Part shown: positions 46,503 to 56,415 of the stretch, in pieces
Numbering within the stretch: the stretch's first letter is position 1
Layout of the letters: the number at the start of each line of letters is the position of its first letter
Assembly: GCF_001461825.1 (NCBI RefSeq)
Contig: NZ_LLZC01000019.1
Location: 186,001-250,000 of the forward strand
Reading direction: 5' to 3'
Source: Bacillus velezensis
GTDB lineage: Bacteria > Bacillota > Bacilli > Bacillales > Bacillaceae
DNA length: 64,000 nt
Program-made: the position numbers and the translations under genes
Notes under the pieces: generated by a model
Databases searched by the model: none
Told to the model about the DNA's origin: nothing
Seen by the model: the letters and a program-made list of their open reading frames with translations, nothing else

Positions 46503-47285
46503 TTATTGATGGATATTCTTATTCATTTGTTTAATGGCTGCCTTTTCAAGCCTTGAGACCTGAGCTTGGGATATGCCGATTTCTTCAGCGACTTCCATTT
46601 GGGTTTTCCCTTGGAAAAAGCGCTTTCGCAAAATCATTTTTTCCCGTTCGTTCAGTCTTCTCATGCCTTCTTTCAGAGCCAGCTCCTCAATCCATTGTGT
46701 ATCCTTGTTGCGCTCATCGCTGATCTGGTCCATCACGTAAATCGGATCGCCGCCGTCATTATAAATCGGCTCAAACAGTGAAACCGGATCCTGGATGGCG
46801 TCAAGGGCAAACACAATTTCTTCATGGGGCACTTCAAGAACTTTGGCGATTTCCTCTGCTGTCGGCTCCCTGCTTGTCTCACTGATTAACCGCTCTCTTA
46901 CTTGAAGCGCTTTATATGCGATATCGCGAAGCGACCTCGAGACGCGGATCGGATTATTATCCCGCAAATATCTGCGGATTTCTCCGATGATCATCGGTAC
47001 AGCGTATGTTGAAAACTTAACATTATGGCTTAGGTCAAAATTATCAATGGATTTCATTAGTCCGATGCAGCCGACCTGAAATAAGTCATCAACATACTCT
47101 CCTCTGTTGTTAAACCTCTGAATGACGCTTAAGACAAGGCGCAGATTGCCGTTTACAAGCTTTTCCCTCGCTGAATCATCGCCCTCATCCTGTAATTGCC
47201 TAAACAGCTTTCTCATCTCTTCATTCTTGAGCACCGGTAATTTGGAGGTATCCACCCCGCAAATTTCGACTTTATTTCTTGACAC
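46503..47285 (-). CDS. sigG: RNA polymerase sigma factor G (late forespore)
   Basis: Directs late forespore transcription. 260 aa from the GTG at 47283-47285 (MSRNKVEICGVDTSK), the B. subtilis start, with GGGAGGG as ribosome binding site. Region 2 shows GNLRLVLSVIQRF, DLFQVGCIGLMK and FSTYAVPMIIGEIRR; region 4 ends with the helix-turn-helix EEIGISQAQVSRLEKAA. Translation is probably throttled by a leader hairpin that pairs part of the ribosome binding site. It is downstream of sigE. Confidence 0.98.
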   Translation of the reverse strand: MSRNKVEICGVDTSKLPVLKNEEMRKLFRQLQDEGDDSAREKLVNGNLRLVLSVIQRFNNRGEYVDDLFQVGCIGLMKSIDNFDLSHNVKFSTYAVPMIIGEIRRYLRDNNPIRVSRSLRDIAYKALQVRERLISETSREPTAEEIAKVLEVPHEEIVFALDAIQDPVSLFEPIYNDGGDPIYVMDQISDERNKDTQWIEELALKEGMRRLNEREKMILRKRFFQGKTQMEVAEEIGISQAQVSRLEKAAIKQMNKNIHQ

Positions 47286-47294
47286 GTTTTTCCC

Positions 47295-47341
47295 TCCCAC
47301 TAGGAGCTGCTGTACAACGTTAAGTATCTCCTCGGGTGGGA
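47295..47341 (-). promoter_or_regulatory. Leader hairpin over the sigG ribosome binding site
   Basis: Minus strand arms TCCCAC (47341-47336) and AGGAG (47332-47328) pair with CTCCT (47306-47302) and GTGGGA (47300-47295) around a 21-nt loop. The right arm includes part of GGGAGGG, the sigG ribosome binding site, so folding should lower translation. A comparable leader has been described as a brake on sigG in B. subtilis. Confidence 0.75.
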
Positions 47342-47342
47342 A

Positions 47343-47373
47343 AAATATGCACCGCCATTTTACAGAAATAAAC
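47343..47373 (-). promoter_or_regulatory. Candidate forespore sigma (F/G) promoter of sigG
   Basis: Minus strand GTTTAT (47373-47368), 18-nt spacer, CATATTT (47349-47343), close to the -35 GnATA and -10 CATnnTA of forespore sigma factors. The start would fall at the foot of the leader hairpin. The motif match is approximate. Confidence 0.4.
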
Positions 47374-47425
47374 ATCCGGCTGCGGCAATCCTTGCAGCAG
47401 TAAGGGCTGTCAGATGGAAAAAATT

Positions 47426-48145
47426 TTACACCATTTTGTTAAACTCTTTTCTCAGTCTTTTGATAATCCGCTTTTCGAGCCGGGAGATATAAGATTGTGA
47501 AATCCCCATCATGTCGGCTACATCTTTTTGTGTTTTTTCTTCTTCTCCGACAAGCCCGAAACGCAGTTCCATAATCTGCTTTTCTCTTTCGTTTAATTGC
47601 TCAAGCGCTTTTTTCAAAAGTTTTTTATCCACATTGGCTTCAATGTCTTTTGTAATAATATCATCATCTGTGCCGAGCACATCCGAAAGCAGCAGCTCGT
47701 TTCCGTCCCAATCAATATTCAGCGGTTCATCAAAGGACACCTCTGAACGGATTTTATTGTTTCTGCGCAAGTACATTAAAATTTCGTTTTCGATACATCG
47801 CGACGCGTAGGTGGCGAGTTTGATTTTCTTTTCCGGATTAAAAGTATTTACCGCTTTGATCAAACCGATGGTGCCGATGCTGATTAAGTCCTCGATATTG
47901 ATGCCGGTATTTTCGAATTTGCGGGCAATGTAAACGACAAGACGTAAGTTTCTCTCAATCAGAATGGCCCGCGCCGCCTGATCCCCGCTCGGCAGCTTTA
48001 ATAAGAGCACCTGCTCCTCTTCTTTAGACAAAGGCGGCGGCAGCGCCTCGCTTCCTCCTATGTAATACACTTCATCGCTTTTCAGTCCGAGTTTCATCAG
48101 CCATTTATACCACAAATATGTCAGACGCAGCTTAAGTTTTTTCAT
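47426..48145 (-). CDS. sigE: RNA polymerase sigma factor E (mother cell), pro-form
   Basis: First mother-cell sigma factor of sporulation, made as inactive pro-sigma-E. 239 aa. The N-terminal pro-sequence is basic and amphipathic ([18 protein letters not shown]) and binds the membrane; processing by SpoIIGA falls near residue 27-29 around VYYIGGSE. Core regions 2 and 4 are intact ([43 protein letters not shown]). It lies 57 nt after spoIIGA in the spoIIG operon. Confidence 0.98.
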   Translation of the reverse strand: MKKLKLRLTYLWYKWLMKLGLKSDEVYYIGGSEALPPPLSKEEEQVLLLKLPSGDQAARAILIERNLRLVVYIARKFENTGINIEDLISIGTIGLIKAVNTFNPEKKIKLATYASRCIENEILMYLRRNNKIRSEVSFDEPLNIDWDGNELLLSDVLGTDDDIITKDIEANVDKKLLKKALEQLNEREKQIMELRFGLVGEEEKTQKDVADMMGISQSYISRLEKRIIKRLRKEFNKMV

Positions 48146-48202
48146 CTTCCTCCCCCTTCTAAATACAATGCATTTTGAGTATGATGAATAACAGACTTTT
48201 CG

Positions 48203-49132
48203 TCAGGAAACATGTTTTACAGCCTTCCCTGTCAGCATCTTCGGATGAACGATTCCGTCAAATTCACCGTCCGCGGATAATGGTTTCGTGCTGATGCCGA
48301 TCAGGCATTTTTCACAAGCGATCATTTCGTCTTTTGTTAAAATCGTGACGTAATCCGGCTTTAAACAGAGTAAAAATTGATTGTCCTGGCCGACGCCCCT
48401 GTACGGAATCAGCCTCAGCTTATCCGCATGGCGGAACGAATCATCAAGCTGCTCTATCACTTCAAGCGGACTGGCGGATTTGATGAGGTCCGTTTCCTTT
48501 TCGCTGAGAATCGGAGCGAATTTGTCAATGCAAAGGATCATGACCGGCGTTTTCGTCAGCGGATCATACAGCTGATTCCCGGAATCCACCAATCCTTTCG
48601 CGCGGATTGTCTGTCCGCTGAATTCCGCCTGCACCATGACAAGTTCATCGTACTGAATGGACTTCGTCTCGATGTCTTCAATTCTCTTTTTCGAAAAAAA
48701 CCATATGGCCGGAAATCCGATAACTACAAACATCCAGCTGATCGGGTCGCCGAATCCGGTCTGGCTTGTGACCATTACGCCTTGCTGCACAATTGATTCT
48801 GTCTGCAGCAGGGAATGTACGCCGATCATTCCCCCGCCGACGAGAAAAGTCGCGAAATAAAAGGCGAACAAATTTTGAAAAAAGTATCGGAACCGTTTAA
48901 AGCCAAAAGCCGTAAGCACGATGACTACTGAAAACGCCATTTTTCCCGCCGGATGCTCCACAAAGGGAGAAACAGGCGTAAACATCAGAAGCACAATGGC
49001 TGACCCGATGAAACCGCCGGCGGCCACTCTTCTTTTTTTCACCTGGCGTTTTAAAATAAAGGCGGTCAATAAAAGCAAAAGAGAATCAAAACAAAAGTTC
49101 AACAGCCAAATGACATCCAGATAGATTTTCAC
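48203..49132 (-). CDS. spoIIGA: Pro-sigma-E processing protease SpoIIGA
   Basis: Membrane aspartic protease that activates pro-sigma-E after a signal (SpoIIR) from the forespore. 309 aa. Five hydrophobic helices in the first 150 residues, then a cytoplasmic aspartic-protease domain with catalytic D183 in GLVDSGNQLYDPLT. Dimers are thought to form the active site. The promoter is the Spo0A-activated type with a 22-nt spacer. Confidence 0.97.
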   Translation of the reverse strand: MKIYLDVIWLLNFCFDSLLLLLTAFILKRQVKKRRVAAGGFIGSAIVLLMFTPVSPFVEHPAGKMAFSVVIVLTAFGFKRFRYFFQNLFAFYFATFLVGGGMIGVHSLLQTESIVQQGVMVTSQTGFGDPISWMFVVIGFPAIWFFSKKRIEDIETKSIQYDELVMVQAEFSGQTIRAKGLVDSGNQLYDPLTKTPVMILCIDKFAPILSEKETDLIKSASPLEVIEQLDDSFRHADKLRLIPYRGVGQDNQFLLCLKPDYVTILTKDEMIACEKCLIGISTKPLSADGEFDGIVHPKMLTGKAVKHVS

Positions 49133-49187
49133 ATCTGACCCCTTTCCTCTTTTGTCTTACTTATCTGTTTCTCTCTCTTGTTTCATA

Positions 49188-49221
49188 AGTATAAAGCAAG
49201 CTCTGTGGGAAAGTCTGTCAA
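49188..49221 (-). promoter_or_regulatory. spoIIG promoter (sigma-A with Spo0A activation)
   Basis: Minus strand TTGACA (49221-49216), an unusually long 22-nt spacer, TATACT (49193-49188). B. subtilis spoIIG has this same spacing and needs Spo0A~P to place sigma-A on the -35. Confidence 0.88.
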
Positions 49222-49268
49222 TTAATGTTGAGGGTAAAGTACAATTTTTAAGGGATAACCGTTTTATT

Positions 49269-49275
49269 TGTCGAG
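49269..49275 (-). promoter_or_regulatory. Candidate Spo0A box upstream of spoIIG
   Basis: Minus strand CTCGACA, one base from the 0A box TTCGACA, about 48 nt upstream of the spoIIG -35. It fits one of the Spo0A~P activation sites; others are not clear by eye. Confidence 0.5.
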
Positions 49276-49312
49276 GGCCGAAAGGGTTGATTTCCTATTG
49301 TCCCCTTCAACT

Positions 49313-49342
49313 AAAAAAGCGCTGCCGTGATTTGGCAGCGCT
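49313..49342 (-). terminator. bpr terminator
   Basis: AGCGCTGCC (49318-49326) with GGCAGCGCT (49334-49342), 7-nt loop, followed on the minus strand by TTTTTTAGT. It begins 6 nt past the bpr stop and protects spoIIG from read-through. Confidence 0.93.
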
Positions 49343-49348
49343 CTGTTT

Positions 49349-52300
49349 TTACTCATTGATATAAAGTTTTCCTTTAGCCGTCTGTCTCGTTTCATTTCCG
49401 TAGTCATCTCTTGCGATAACGTCAATTTTTGCTCCGCTTGCTTTGATGGAAGAAGTCGCCGTCCAGTAACCCTCATATCGTCCCGGAGAAATTTCTCTCA
49501 GCGGAAGCTCTGTTGCGTTTTGGCTCCCTGCCCGGGCGTTTGTCAGAGGCAGACGGATCACGAAGGAAGCGTCTAATTTCTTTCCGCTTGAAAAAGCGAT
49601 TTTCACTGATTCTCCGGCTTTTAATTCCTTATCCGCTCCGGGAACCAATCCGGAAATGACGGGAGCATTGTAATTGACATCGATTACCGTCTTTTTCGTT
49701 GTTTTGTTACCCGCTTCATCTGAGGCCGTGACCTTGATCTCATTGCTGCCGTTTTCCAGAAGGGTTCTCGCTTGATAAGAACCGTTATTTACTTCAGCTT
49801 TTTTTCCGTTCACCTTTACCCATTTTAAATGGGCGTCGTGCACTTTTCCTTTTACAGTCACTGCTTCTTTATTTGTTTTATCACCGTTTGCCGGACTGTC
49901 AATCGTCACATCCGGCTTATCCTCATCCAGTATGACCGTGACAGGGCGTGACTCATCGGTTGACCCGCTGTCTGTCACAGATGCCGCTGTCAGCCGATTG
50001 GCATCTTTAGTGAGTGTGACATCAGCCTGGAAATTGCCGTCTGCATCTGCTTTCGTTTCTGCGGCGGTTTTACCGTTATTGGTAAGACGGACAGCGGTTT
50101 TTGGTGAAGCCGTTCCCTTCACCGTGATTGACTTCTTGTTTGTAAATGACTGATCTTCAGGCGAGGTTATCTCAGGCACAGAAGCTTCATAGTCGACCAA
50201 AGCCCTGATCATAAAGTTTCCGTCTGATTTATCGGCTTTTGACCAGCGGCCGTCAAGGTATTGCCAGTTTCTGTTCGAGTACGGACTGCCGTCATCAGAT
50301 GACAGGGCAGGTGTATAAGGATCGGGTTTCGTCTGGCGGAACACAAGATAAAAATCCTTTCCGACCGCGATTCCTTTTGAGCTGAGATCCACTTTGGTCC
50401 ATTCGCCGTTTCGAAGCGCTTCAGCTTGGAACGGGCCGGCAATTTTGCTGCCCGGAGCTCCATCAGGGCCGGATGCATCATATACTTCTGCTTGAAATTC
50501 AGTACCGCCCGGATCAGGCCAGTCGGCGCCCCAAAATTTAAAAAGGCCTCCCGTCAGCATACCGTGTTCTTTTCCGTCTTTAAGCGTCATCTTAACGGCA
50601 GATTTGCTGCCGGCTTTAAAATATGACAGCGCGGCTTCTTCCGTCCCGTTATCATAGGCAATTTCCCCTTCATAACCGATATACGGCTTAAGCTTGACGT
50701 TTTTTTCAGAATCTCCTTTGATGTCAACAGAAAATTCGCTATTGTAAAAGCCTTTTGCCGCTACTTTGATTGTGTAGGAGCCTTCGTACGCCTTAAGCGA
50801 ATATTCCCCTTTATCGTTTGTCACCGCCGGTTCAATTGCGGCATCCTCAGCCACATAAAGCGCAGCCCCTTTTACCGGTTTACCTGTTGACTGATTGGTG
50901 ATGGTTCCTTTTAGCGTACCGGACGGCATTTGCTCCAGTGTAAAGTCTGCCTGTGCGGTTTTGTCTGATTGAATAGAAACTTGTTTCGAAGCGGACTTAA
51001 ATCCGTAAGCCTCGGCTTTCAGCGTATAGCTTCCCGCCTTATGTGACAGGCTGTAGCTTCCGCTTGCAGGGTCGGAATATACGGATTTCCCCGTCTCGGC
51101 GACACTGATTTGCGCTCTGAGCGGCAGGAGGTTTGTTTCACGTTTCACTCTTTTTCCGGGTGATTTCACTGCCGGTTTGGCCTGTTTCGGACTGACGGCT
51201 TTTTTCTTCAGGTGGCCGGGAGGTGTTTGTCTTTTGTGTTTATTTTTTTTGGCCGCCTTGCCGAGAGGGCTGCTTGAAAGCCGGACATCATCGATATACC
51301 ATCCGTCTTCATTCAGTACTTCGTCTGACTGCATATTAAACATGAGCTTTATGTTTTGGCCTTTATACGCAGATAAATCAGCCTCTTCATCGTTCCATCC
51401 TGCGGAGTCACCATTGTAAACGGCCGCCTGCTCCCAATTTGATTTTCCTTCCGGCAGAACGAACACATACCCGTAATCAAAAAATTCTTCGAGCTTGTGC
51501 CAGCTTTTAAATTGCAAAAACAGCCGTCCTGTTTCCGGAACTTGAATCGGAGGCATCACCAAATTCATGTTGGCTGAATCGGCATAAGGGCCGGACAGAT
51601 TCGTCGCATACACTTTATCTCCGGAAAATGCGGTGCCGGGCCCTGAACCCGGGGTACCCCATTCCCATTGGTCATGTGTCCCGTAACTGGACCAGCCCGC
51701 CGGCTGTGATTCAAAATCCTCTTTGTATCCCGCAGTAATGCTCGGTTTCACGTCAGCCCGGTACGTATCAGATTCTACAGAATGACCTCCGAAATCTTTT
51801 ATGGTCCATTTATAACTTATCTTGCTTCCCGTTACATCCGGAATTTCCGCCTGGTATGTTCCCTTTTTTTCATCACCGCTTTTTTGAACGGCGGCTGTCG
51901 TTTTCCACTCTCCTTCATCAAACTGATAGGAAAGGATGACTTCAGTTACGCTTACATTGTCTTCTGCTGTAACCGTTAACGGAAGGTTTGCCCCTTTGTA
52001 AGCCACTGAGACCGGTTCATGGTGAAAGCTGGGCGGATTGTGATCTTCGCCCGCAGAAGAGACCTTGCCTTCTACGCTTCCGATACCGTCCGTTACGGCA
52101 GAAACGGCATCAAAAGCGTTAACGAGACCGTGGCCGTAACCGTTATTCGGTGACTCCGGAAAAACGGAATCTGTCAGCTTTTCCGCGGTGCGCGTCAAAA
52201 CGTCTTCCATTTCATCGACCGTAATAGAGGCGTTTGCCTGCCTTAACAAAGCCGCCGTCGCCGCCACATGCGGCCCGGCCATTGAAGTTCCGTCCCAGCC

Positions 52301-53644
52301 GCCTTCGTATGTTCCTCCAGGGATCGAAGAACGGATATTCACTCCCGGAGCCGAAATGTCCGGTTTTGTTTCATGATACGGTGAGGGGCCTTGAAGTGAG
52401 AAATCAGCGAGTTTCTTGTCGATGTCAGTCGCACCTGTCGCAAATGCTTCAGGATAATTGGCCGGATTTGCGATTGAACCCGGTCCTCCCGGTGTAAATA
52501 AGTCTTCATTTCCCGCAGAGAACTCCGGAAAAATCCCTGCCGCTCTCCACGCATTCACCATATCGCGGTACCACTCGTCCATTCCCGAACCGCCTGCCCA
52601 GGAATTATTAACAACATCCGGCGCCATCTCGGGATGCGGCGTGCCGTTTTTATCTTTAGGCGCGAGCACCCATTCACCGGCATCCAAAATATCGGCATCG
52701 GTTCCTCCGTCATCTGAAAATGCTTTTACTGCGATCCATTTCGCCCCCGGAGCCACACCGATTTGATTTGAGCCGTCAGGTTCTGAACCCGTCATGGTCC
52801 CTGTTACATGAGTGCCGTGTTCAAGATCATCGTAGGGAGCGTCTTTATGGGACACGGCATCATACCAGTTCATTTCATTATTCGGCGCTGCGGGATTTTC
52901 AGGATCGTAACCCCGGTATTTTTCCTTAAGCGCCGGATGATCCCACTGAACTCCCGTATCAATGGAGGCGACAACCGTGCCGGTTCCGTCGTATCCTGAG
53001 GCCCAGGCCTGCGGCGCATCAATTTGGCTGATATTCCATTCGATGCCTTCCTTTGCTTTGATCTCTTTTTGTTTTTTCTTCATTTGAAAAGGAGCTTTTG
53101 ATTGTCGTTGAGTAAGCTGACGTTTTTCATTCGGAAGAACTTTTTCTACTTCAGGAAATGAGGCGGCTTTTTCCATTACCTCTTTCGAAGCAGTGACTGC
53201 CATTCCGTTAACAATATAATAGGAATGGATGTGATCAGCCTTGCCTTTCTTTTTTTGTTTTTCCAAATATGTTTTCAGATTCTGCTGCGCATCATGAGCC
53301 GCCAGTTTTAAAGAAGAAACGACGGCTGACCGCTTTTGATATTCGGTTTTTGCTGCGGAAAGCGATTGAGACTTGGCGTTTTTTTCTGCTTCTTTGACCG
53401 CTTTTTTCGTATTGGCTTTCTCTTTAAATTTGATAAGAAACGTGACTTTATCATTTTTTTCAAAACGCTTCTTGACTGAATCGGAAATCTTATGCTGAAT
53501 GCTCTTAGAGGAAGAAAGATCTTTGGTGAAAGAAACTGCCCCCGGTGTGCTGTTCGCTCCGGCTGCACCCGGAAACAACAGTGAACTGACGACAATCGCG
53601 CTTAAAACGGAGCCTGTCCATCTGTTTCTCGTTTTTTTCTTCAA
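49349..53644 (-). CDS. bpr: Bacillopeptidase F (secreted subtilisin-family protease)
   Basis: Secreted serine protease, 1431 aa, close to the 1433 of B. subtilis Bpr. TTG start (53642-53644) with AAGGGGGG site. Signal peptide about 1-30 ending FPGAAGA, then an inhibitor_I9-type propeptide with a lysine-rich coiled segment (about 50-195). The S8 domain spans about 200-510 with triad D229 (SIDTGVQW), H276 (EHGTHVTG) and S454 (GTSMAGPHVAA). A long C-terminal part follows: a jelly-roll/MAM-like domain near 660-800, a KRQ-rich linker, two carboxypeptidase-regulatory-like repeats (about 860-1010) and Ig-like repeats with PVTVILDEDKPDVTIDSPA. Processing removes much of the C-terminus in B. subtilis. 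Confidence 0.96.
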   Translation of the reverse strand: MKKKTRNRWTGSVLSAIVVSSLLFPGAAGANSTPGAVSFTKDLSSSKSIQHKISDSVKKRFEKNDKVTFLIKFKEKANTKKAVKEAEKNAKSQSLSAAKTEYQKRSAVVSSLKLAAHDAQQNLKTYLEKQKKKGKADHIHSYYIVNGMAVTASKEVMEKAASFPEVEKVLPNEKRQLTQRQSKAPFQMKKKQKEIKAKEGIEWNISQIDAPQAWASGYDGTGTVVASIDTGVQWDHPALKEKYRGYDPENPAAPNNEMNWYDAVSHKDAPYDDLEHGTHVTGTMTGSEPDGSNQIGVAPGAKWIAVKAFSDDGGTDADILDAGEWVLAPKDKNGTPHPEMAPDVVNNSWAGGSGMDEWYRDMVNAWRAAGIFPEFSAGNEDLFTPGGPGSIANPANYPEAFATGATDIDKKLADFSLQGPSPYHETKPDISAPGVNIRSSIPGGTYEGGWDGTSMAGPHVAATAALLRQANASITVDEMEDVLTRTAEKLTDSVFPESPNNGYGHGLVNAFDAVSAVTDGIGSVEGKVSSAGEDHNPPSFHHEPVSVAYKGANLPLTVTAEDNVSVTEVILSYQFDEGEWKTTAAVQKSGDEKKGTYQAEIPDVTGSKISYKWTIKDFGGHSVESDTYRADVKPSITAGYKEDFESQPAGWSSYGTHDQWEWGTPGSGPGTAFSGDKVYATNLSGPYADSANMNLVMPPIQVPETGRLFLQFKSWHKLEEFFDYGYVFVLPEGKSNWEQAAVYNGDSAGWNDEEADLSAYKGQNIKLMFNMQSDEVLNEDGWYIDDVRLSSSPLGKAAKKNKHKRQTPPGHLKKKAVSPKQAKPAVKSPGKRVKRETNLLPLRAQISVAETGKSVYSDPASGSYSLSHKAGSYTLKAEAYGFKSASKQVSIQSDKTAQADFTLEQMPSGTLKGTITNQSTGKPVKGAALYVAEDAAIEPAVTNDKGEYSLKAYEGSYTIKVAAKGFYNSEFSVDIKGDSEKNVKLKPYIGYEGEIAYDNGTEEAALSYFKAGSKSAVKMTLKDGKEHGMLTGGLFKFWGADWPDPGGTEFQAEVYDASGPDGAPGSKIAGPFQAEALRNGEWTKVDLSSKGIAVGKDFYLVFRQTKPDPYTPALSSDDGSPYSNRNWQYLDGRWSKADKSDGNFMIRALVDYEASVPEITSPEDQSFTNKKSITVKGTASPKTAVRLTNNGKTAAETKADADGNFQADVTLTKDANRLTAASVTDSGSTDESRPVTVILDEDKPDVTIDSPANGDKTNKEAVTVKGKVHDAHLKWVKVNGKKAEVNNGSYQARTLLENGSNEIKVTASDEAGNKTTKKTVIDVNYNAPVISGLVPGADKELKAGESVKIAFSSGKKLDASFVIRLPLTNARAGSQNATELPLREISPGRYEGYWTATSSIKASGAKIDVIARDDYGNETRQTAKGKLYINE

Positions 53645-53873
53645 TCGTATCCCCCCTTATTTGGTAACACCCTATAAAATGTGTATCCCTCCTTCATAAT
53701 TGGAATCGTTTGTCATTTTCGATGCTGTACGTTAAATGTAGACAATCTTCCATCCAGATATTGTCACATTCTGTAGAAAGCCGTATGAAACTAAAAAACA
53801 ATCAATTCGTCATAGGTATAAAGTTGCTTTTTTCACCGTATAGATCATGGGGATAGGAAGGAAGACTGGCACA

Positions 53874-53915
53874 AAAAAGAAAAAGGACAAAACCATGTGG
53901 TCTTGTCCTTTTTTA
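53874..53915 (-). terminator. ftsAZ terminator
   Basis: AAGGACAA (53883-53890) with TTGTCCTT (53903-53910), loop of 12 nt, then TTTTCTTTTTTG on the minus strand. It lies just past the ftsZ stop. Confidence 0.9.
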
Positions 53916-53917
53916 CA

Positions 53918-55066
53918 TCAGCCGCGTTTGTTGCGGTTTCTTAAAAATGTAGGAATGTCGAGGGCATCATCCGCCGGCTGTGATGTATGGCGGTTCGCCG
54001 TGTTTTGATGCTGTGTTTCTTCTCGTTTCGGCTCACGTTTCGCAGCGTTTTGGCTTTGAGACTTCAATCCTTGGTTTAAAGTCGGGCGCTGCGGTTTTGA
54101 GTCATCTTTTTCCTGTTCGATAAAACCGGTCGCAATAACGGTGACGACGATTTCATCTTTCAGATTTTCATTGATAACTGAACCGAAAATCATGTTGACA
54201 TCAGGGTCAGATGCAGAAGCGACGATGTCGGCTGCTTCCTGCACTTCGTAGAGGCTCAGGTTTGTACCTCCCGTAATGTTCATCAAAACACCTTGCGCTC
54301 CGTCGATTGCCGCTTCCAGTAACGGACTGGAGATCGCCTTTTTGGCGGCTTCAGCAGCACGGCTTTCGCCCGTAGCGATCCCGATACCCATCAATGCTGA
54401 ACCTTTGTTGGACATGATGGTTTTGACATCGGCAAAGTCCAAGTTGATTAAACCAGGCGTTGCGATGAGGTCAGAGATACCTTGCACCCCTTGGCGAAGC
54501 ACGTTATCAGCTTCACGGAATGCTTCAAGCATCGGTGTGTTTTTATCGACAATTTCAAGAATGCGGTCATTCGGAATAACGATCAGTGTGTCAACGGCTT
54601 CTTTCATTGCCGTGATACCGCCTGCAGCCTGCAGCTGGCGTTTTCTTCCTTCAAATGTAAACGGTCTTGTTACGACACCGACAGTCAAAGCGCCTAAGTC
54701 CTTTGCGATTTGCGCGATAACCGGTGCGGCTCCCGTTCCGGTACCGCCTCCCATTCCGGCTGTAACGAACACCATGTCAGCGCCTTTTAGCGCTTCTTCG
54801 ATTTGTTCCTTACTTTCTTCAGCGGCTTTTTTGCCGACTTCCGGATTCGCACCCGCTCCGAGACCGCGGGTCAGCTTTTCCCCGATCTGCATTTTCACTT
54901 CCGCTTTTGACAGGTTAAGAGCTTGCGCGTCCGTGTTTACCGCAATGTACTCTACACCCTGTACTTCATTTTCAATCATTCGGTTGACCGCGTTATTACC
55001 GCCGCCTCCTACTCCGATTACTTTAATTGATGCTAAGCCGTCTATGTTTGTTTCGAAATCCAACAT
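53918..55066 (-). CDS. ftsZ: Cell division GTPase FtsZ
   Basis: Tubulin homologue that forms the Z-ring. 382 aa. Tubulin signature GGGTGTG at 106-112, N-terminal [16 protein letters not shown]7 loop NLDFADV with its catalytic aspartate, variable Q/K/R-rich linker (about 318-365) and the conserved C-terminal peptide [16 protein letters not shown], which binds FtsA, SepF and EzrA. It follows ftsA by 35 nt with AGGAGG in the gap. Confidence 0.99.
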   Translation of the reverse strand: MLDFETNIDGLASIKVIGVGGGGNNAVNRMIENEVQGVEYIAVNTDAQALNLSKAEVKMQIGEKLTRGLGAGANPEVGKKAAEESKEQIEEALKGADMVFVTAGMGGGTGTGAAPVIAQIAKDLGALTVGVVTRPFTFEGRKRQLQAAGGITAMKEAVDTLIVIPNDRILEIVDKNTPMLEAFREADNVLRQGVQGISDLIATPGLINLDFADVKTIMSNKGSALMGIGIATGESRAAEAAKKAISSPLLEAAIDGAQGVLMNITGGTNLSLYEVQEAADIVASASDPDVNMIFGSVINENLKDEIVVTVIATGFIEQEKDDSKPQRPTLNQGLKSQSQNAAKREPKREETQHQNTANRHTSQPADDALDIPTFLRNRNKRG

Positions 55067-55101
55067 GCTAAATCCTCCTAATCTGCCGAATGACTATCAA
55101 T

Positions 55102-56415
55102 CTATTCCCAAAACATGCTTAATAGTTTTTTCATTTTGCTCGGTTTGTTGTGTTCGGCTTGTGTTTTTTGTTTTGCTTTTGGACGCTGCTGCGCCTCTGG
55201 CCGCTGATGATGTTCTTCTTCGTGAGAGACCGCGATTTCCTGCACGGCTTCTTCCGGCATATGAAAGCCTATTTTTCTTCCCTGAATTCTGGCATTTCGG
55301 CAGGCAAATTGTATCAAGCCGACACCCGTCATATACTGAGGGTCTCTTACACCGATATAATTCGGGCTTGCAACCCTTACATTGTGCCTCAGCACTTCCT
55401 GTGCCAATGAAAGCACTCCGGGCATTGCGGCCTGTCCGCCGGTCAGCACAAAGCCGCCGGGCAGATCTGTAATTCCCATATGCTCAATTTCGGCTGCGGC
55501 AATCTCAAGAATCTCTTCCACTCTTGCTTCAATAATATTGGCAATTTCCTGCTGTGTAAAAGATTGCTTTTGATTCGTTCCTATGACGGTGACTTCAAAT
55601 ACTTCATCTTCTGAAGCCTCATCATAGAATGCATGTCCGAATTGTTTTTTTACTCTTTCAGCCTCTTCGGTGGAAGTGCGCAATCCGATCGATACATCTT
55701 TCGTGATGTTTTCGCCTCCGAGCGGAATGACGGCTGTCTCCTTCAGGTGCCCCTGTTCAAATACCGCCACCGTCGTCGAGCCGCCTCCGATATCAATCAT
55801 GGCGACTCCGAGGTTTTTTTCGTCTTTTGACAAAGCCGCCGAACCGGCCGCAAGCGGCTGCAGGCAGATATCAGTAATTTCAACGCCCGCTCTCTCCACA
55901 CAGCGAAGTAAATTATGTAAGATCGTTTTGGAGCCGGTAATCAGCGTGCCTTCTACTTCCAGGCGCACGCCGAGCATTTTTTTCGGATCGGTAATTTCGT
56001 CTCTTCCGTCAACGATAAACTGTTTAGGAACGACGTCAACGATCAGCTGCTCATGCGGAACTGACACGACCTGTGCCGCTTCCATTACCCTGCGGACGTC
56101 TTCAACGTGAATTTCTTTGTTTTCACTGGAAACAGCGACAACGCCGTTCGTATCTTGAATATGAATATAATTTCCATTAACGCCGACAATGGCTTTTTTC
56201 AGCGGAAAACCTACCATTCTTTCAGCTTGGTCAAACGCTTTTCTTATAGAATGAACGGTTTCATCTATATCAACGATTGAGCCTTTTTTCAACCCTTCAG
56301 ACGGTACATTTCCCACTCCGATAATGTTAAGGGAATCATCTGTCATTTCTCCGACGATCACTTTTGTATTGGACGTACCGATGTCAAGACTGACGTAAAG
56401 TTCATTGTTGTTCAT
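55102..56415 (-). CDS. ftsA: Cell division actin-like protein FtsA
   Basis: Actin-family ATPase that tethers FtsZ to the membrane. 437 aa from ATG 56415 (MNNNELYVSLDIGTSNTK), with an AGGAGGTG site. Phosphate motifs LDIGTSNTKV and MIDIGGGSTTV, the SHS2/1C subdomain between them and adenosine motif FVLTGGQAAMPG. The C-terminus ends in the amphipathic membrane helix KMKKLLSMFWE after a Q/K/R-rich linker. It is transcribed from a conserved sigma-H site but lacks the sbp gene that precedes it in B. subtilis. Confidence 0.98.
   Translation of the reverse strand: MNNNELYVSLDIGTSNTKVIVGEMTDDSLNIIGVGNVPSEGLKKGSIVDIDETVHSIRKAFDQAERMVGFPLKKAIVGVNGNYIHIQDTNGVVAVSSENKEIHVEDVRRVMEAAQVVSVPHEQLIVDVVPKQFIVDGRDEITDPKKMLGVRLEVEGTLITGSKTILHNLLRCVERAGVEITDICLQPLAAGSAALSKDEKNLGVAMIDIGGGSTTVAVFEQGHLKETAVIPLGGENITKDVSIGLRTSTEEAERVKKQFGHAFYDEASEDEVFEVTVIGTNQKQSFTQQEIANIIEARVEEILEIAAAEIEHMGITDLPGGFVLTGGQAAMPGVLSLAQEVLRHNVRVASPNYIGVRDPQYMTGVGLIQFACRNARIQGRKIGFHMPEEAVQEIAVSHEEEHHQRPEAQQRPKAKQKTQAEHNKPSKMKKLLSMFWE

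Noticed and set aside
53701-53876. Possible short plus-strand peptide (about 23 codons) upstream of bpr
   Set aside because: No ribosome binding site, and the region is the expected bpr upstream control region.
54276-55472. Long open frame of 398 codons on the plus strand across ftsZ and ftsA
   Set aside because: It is antisense to two certain genes, its protein is low-complexity (A/P/S/I rich) and it follows the codon pattern of the opposite strand; no ribosome binding site.
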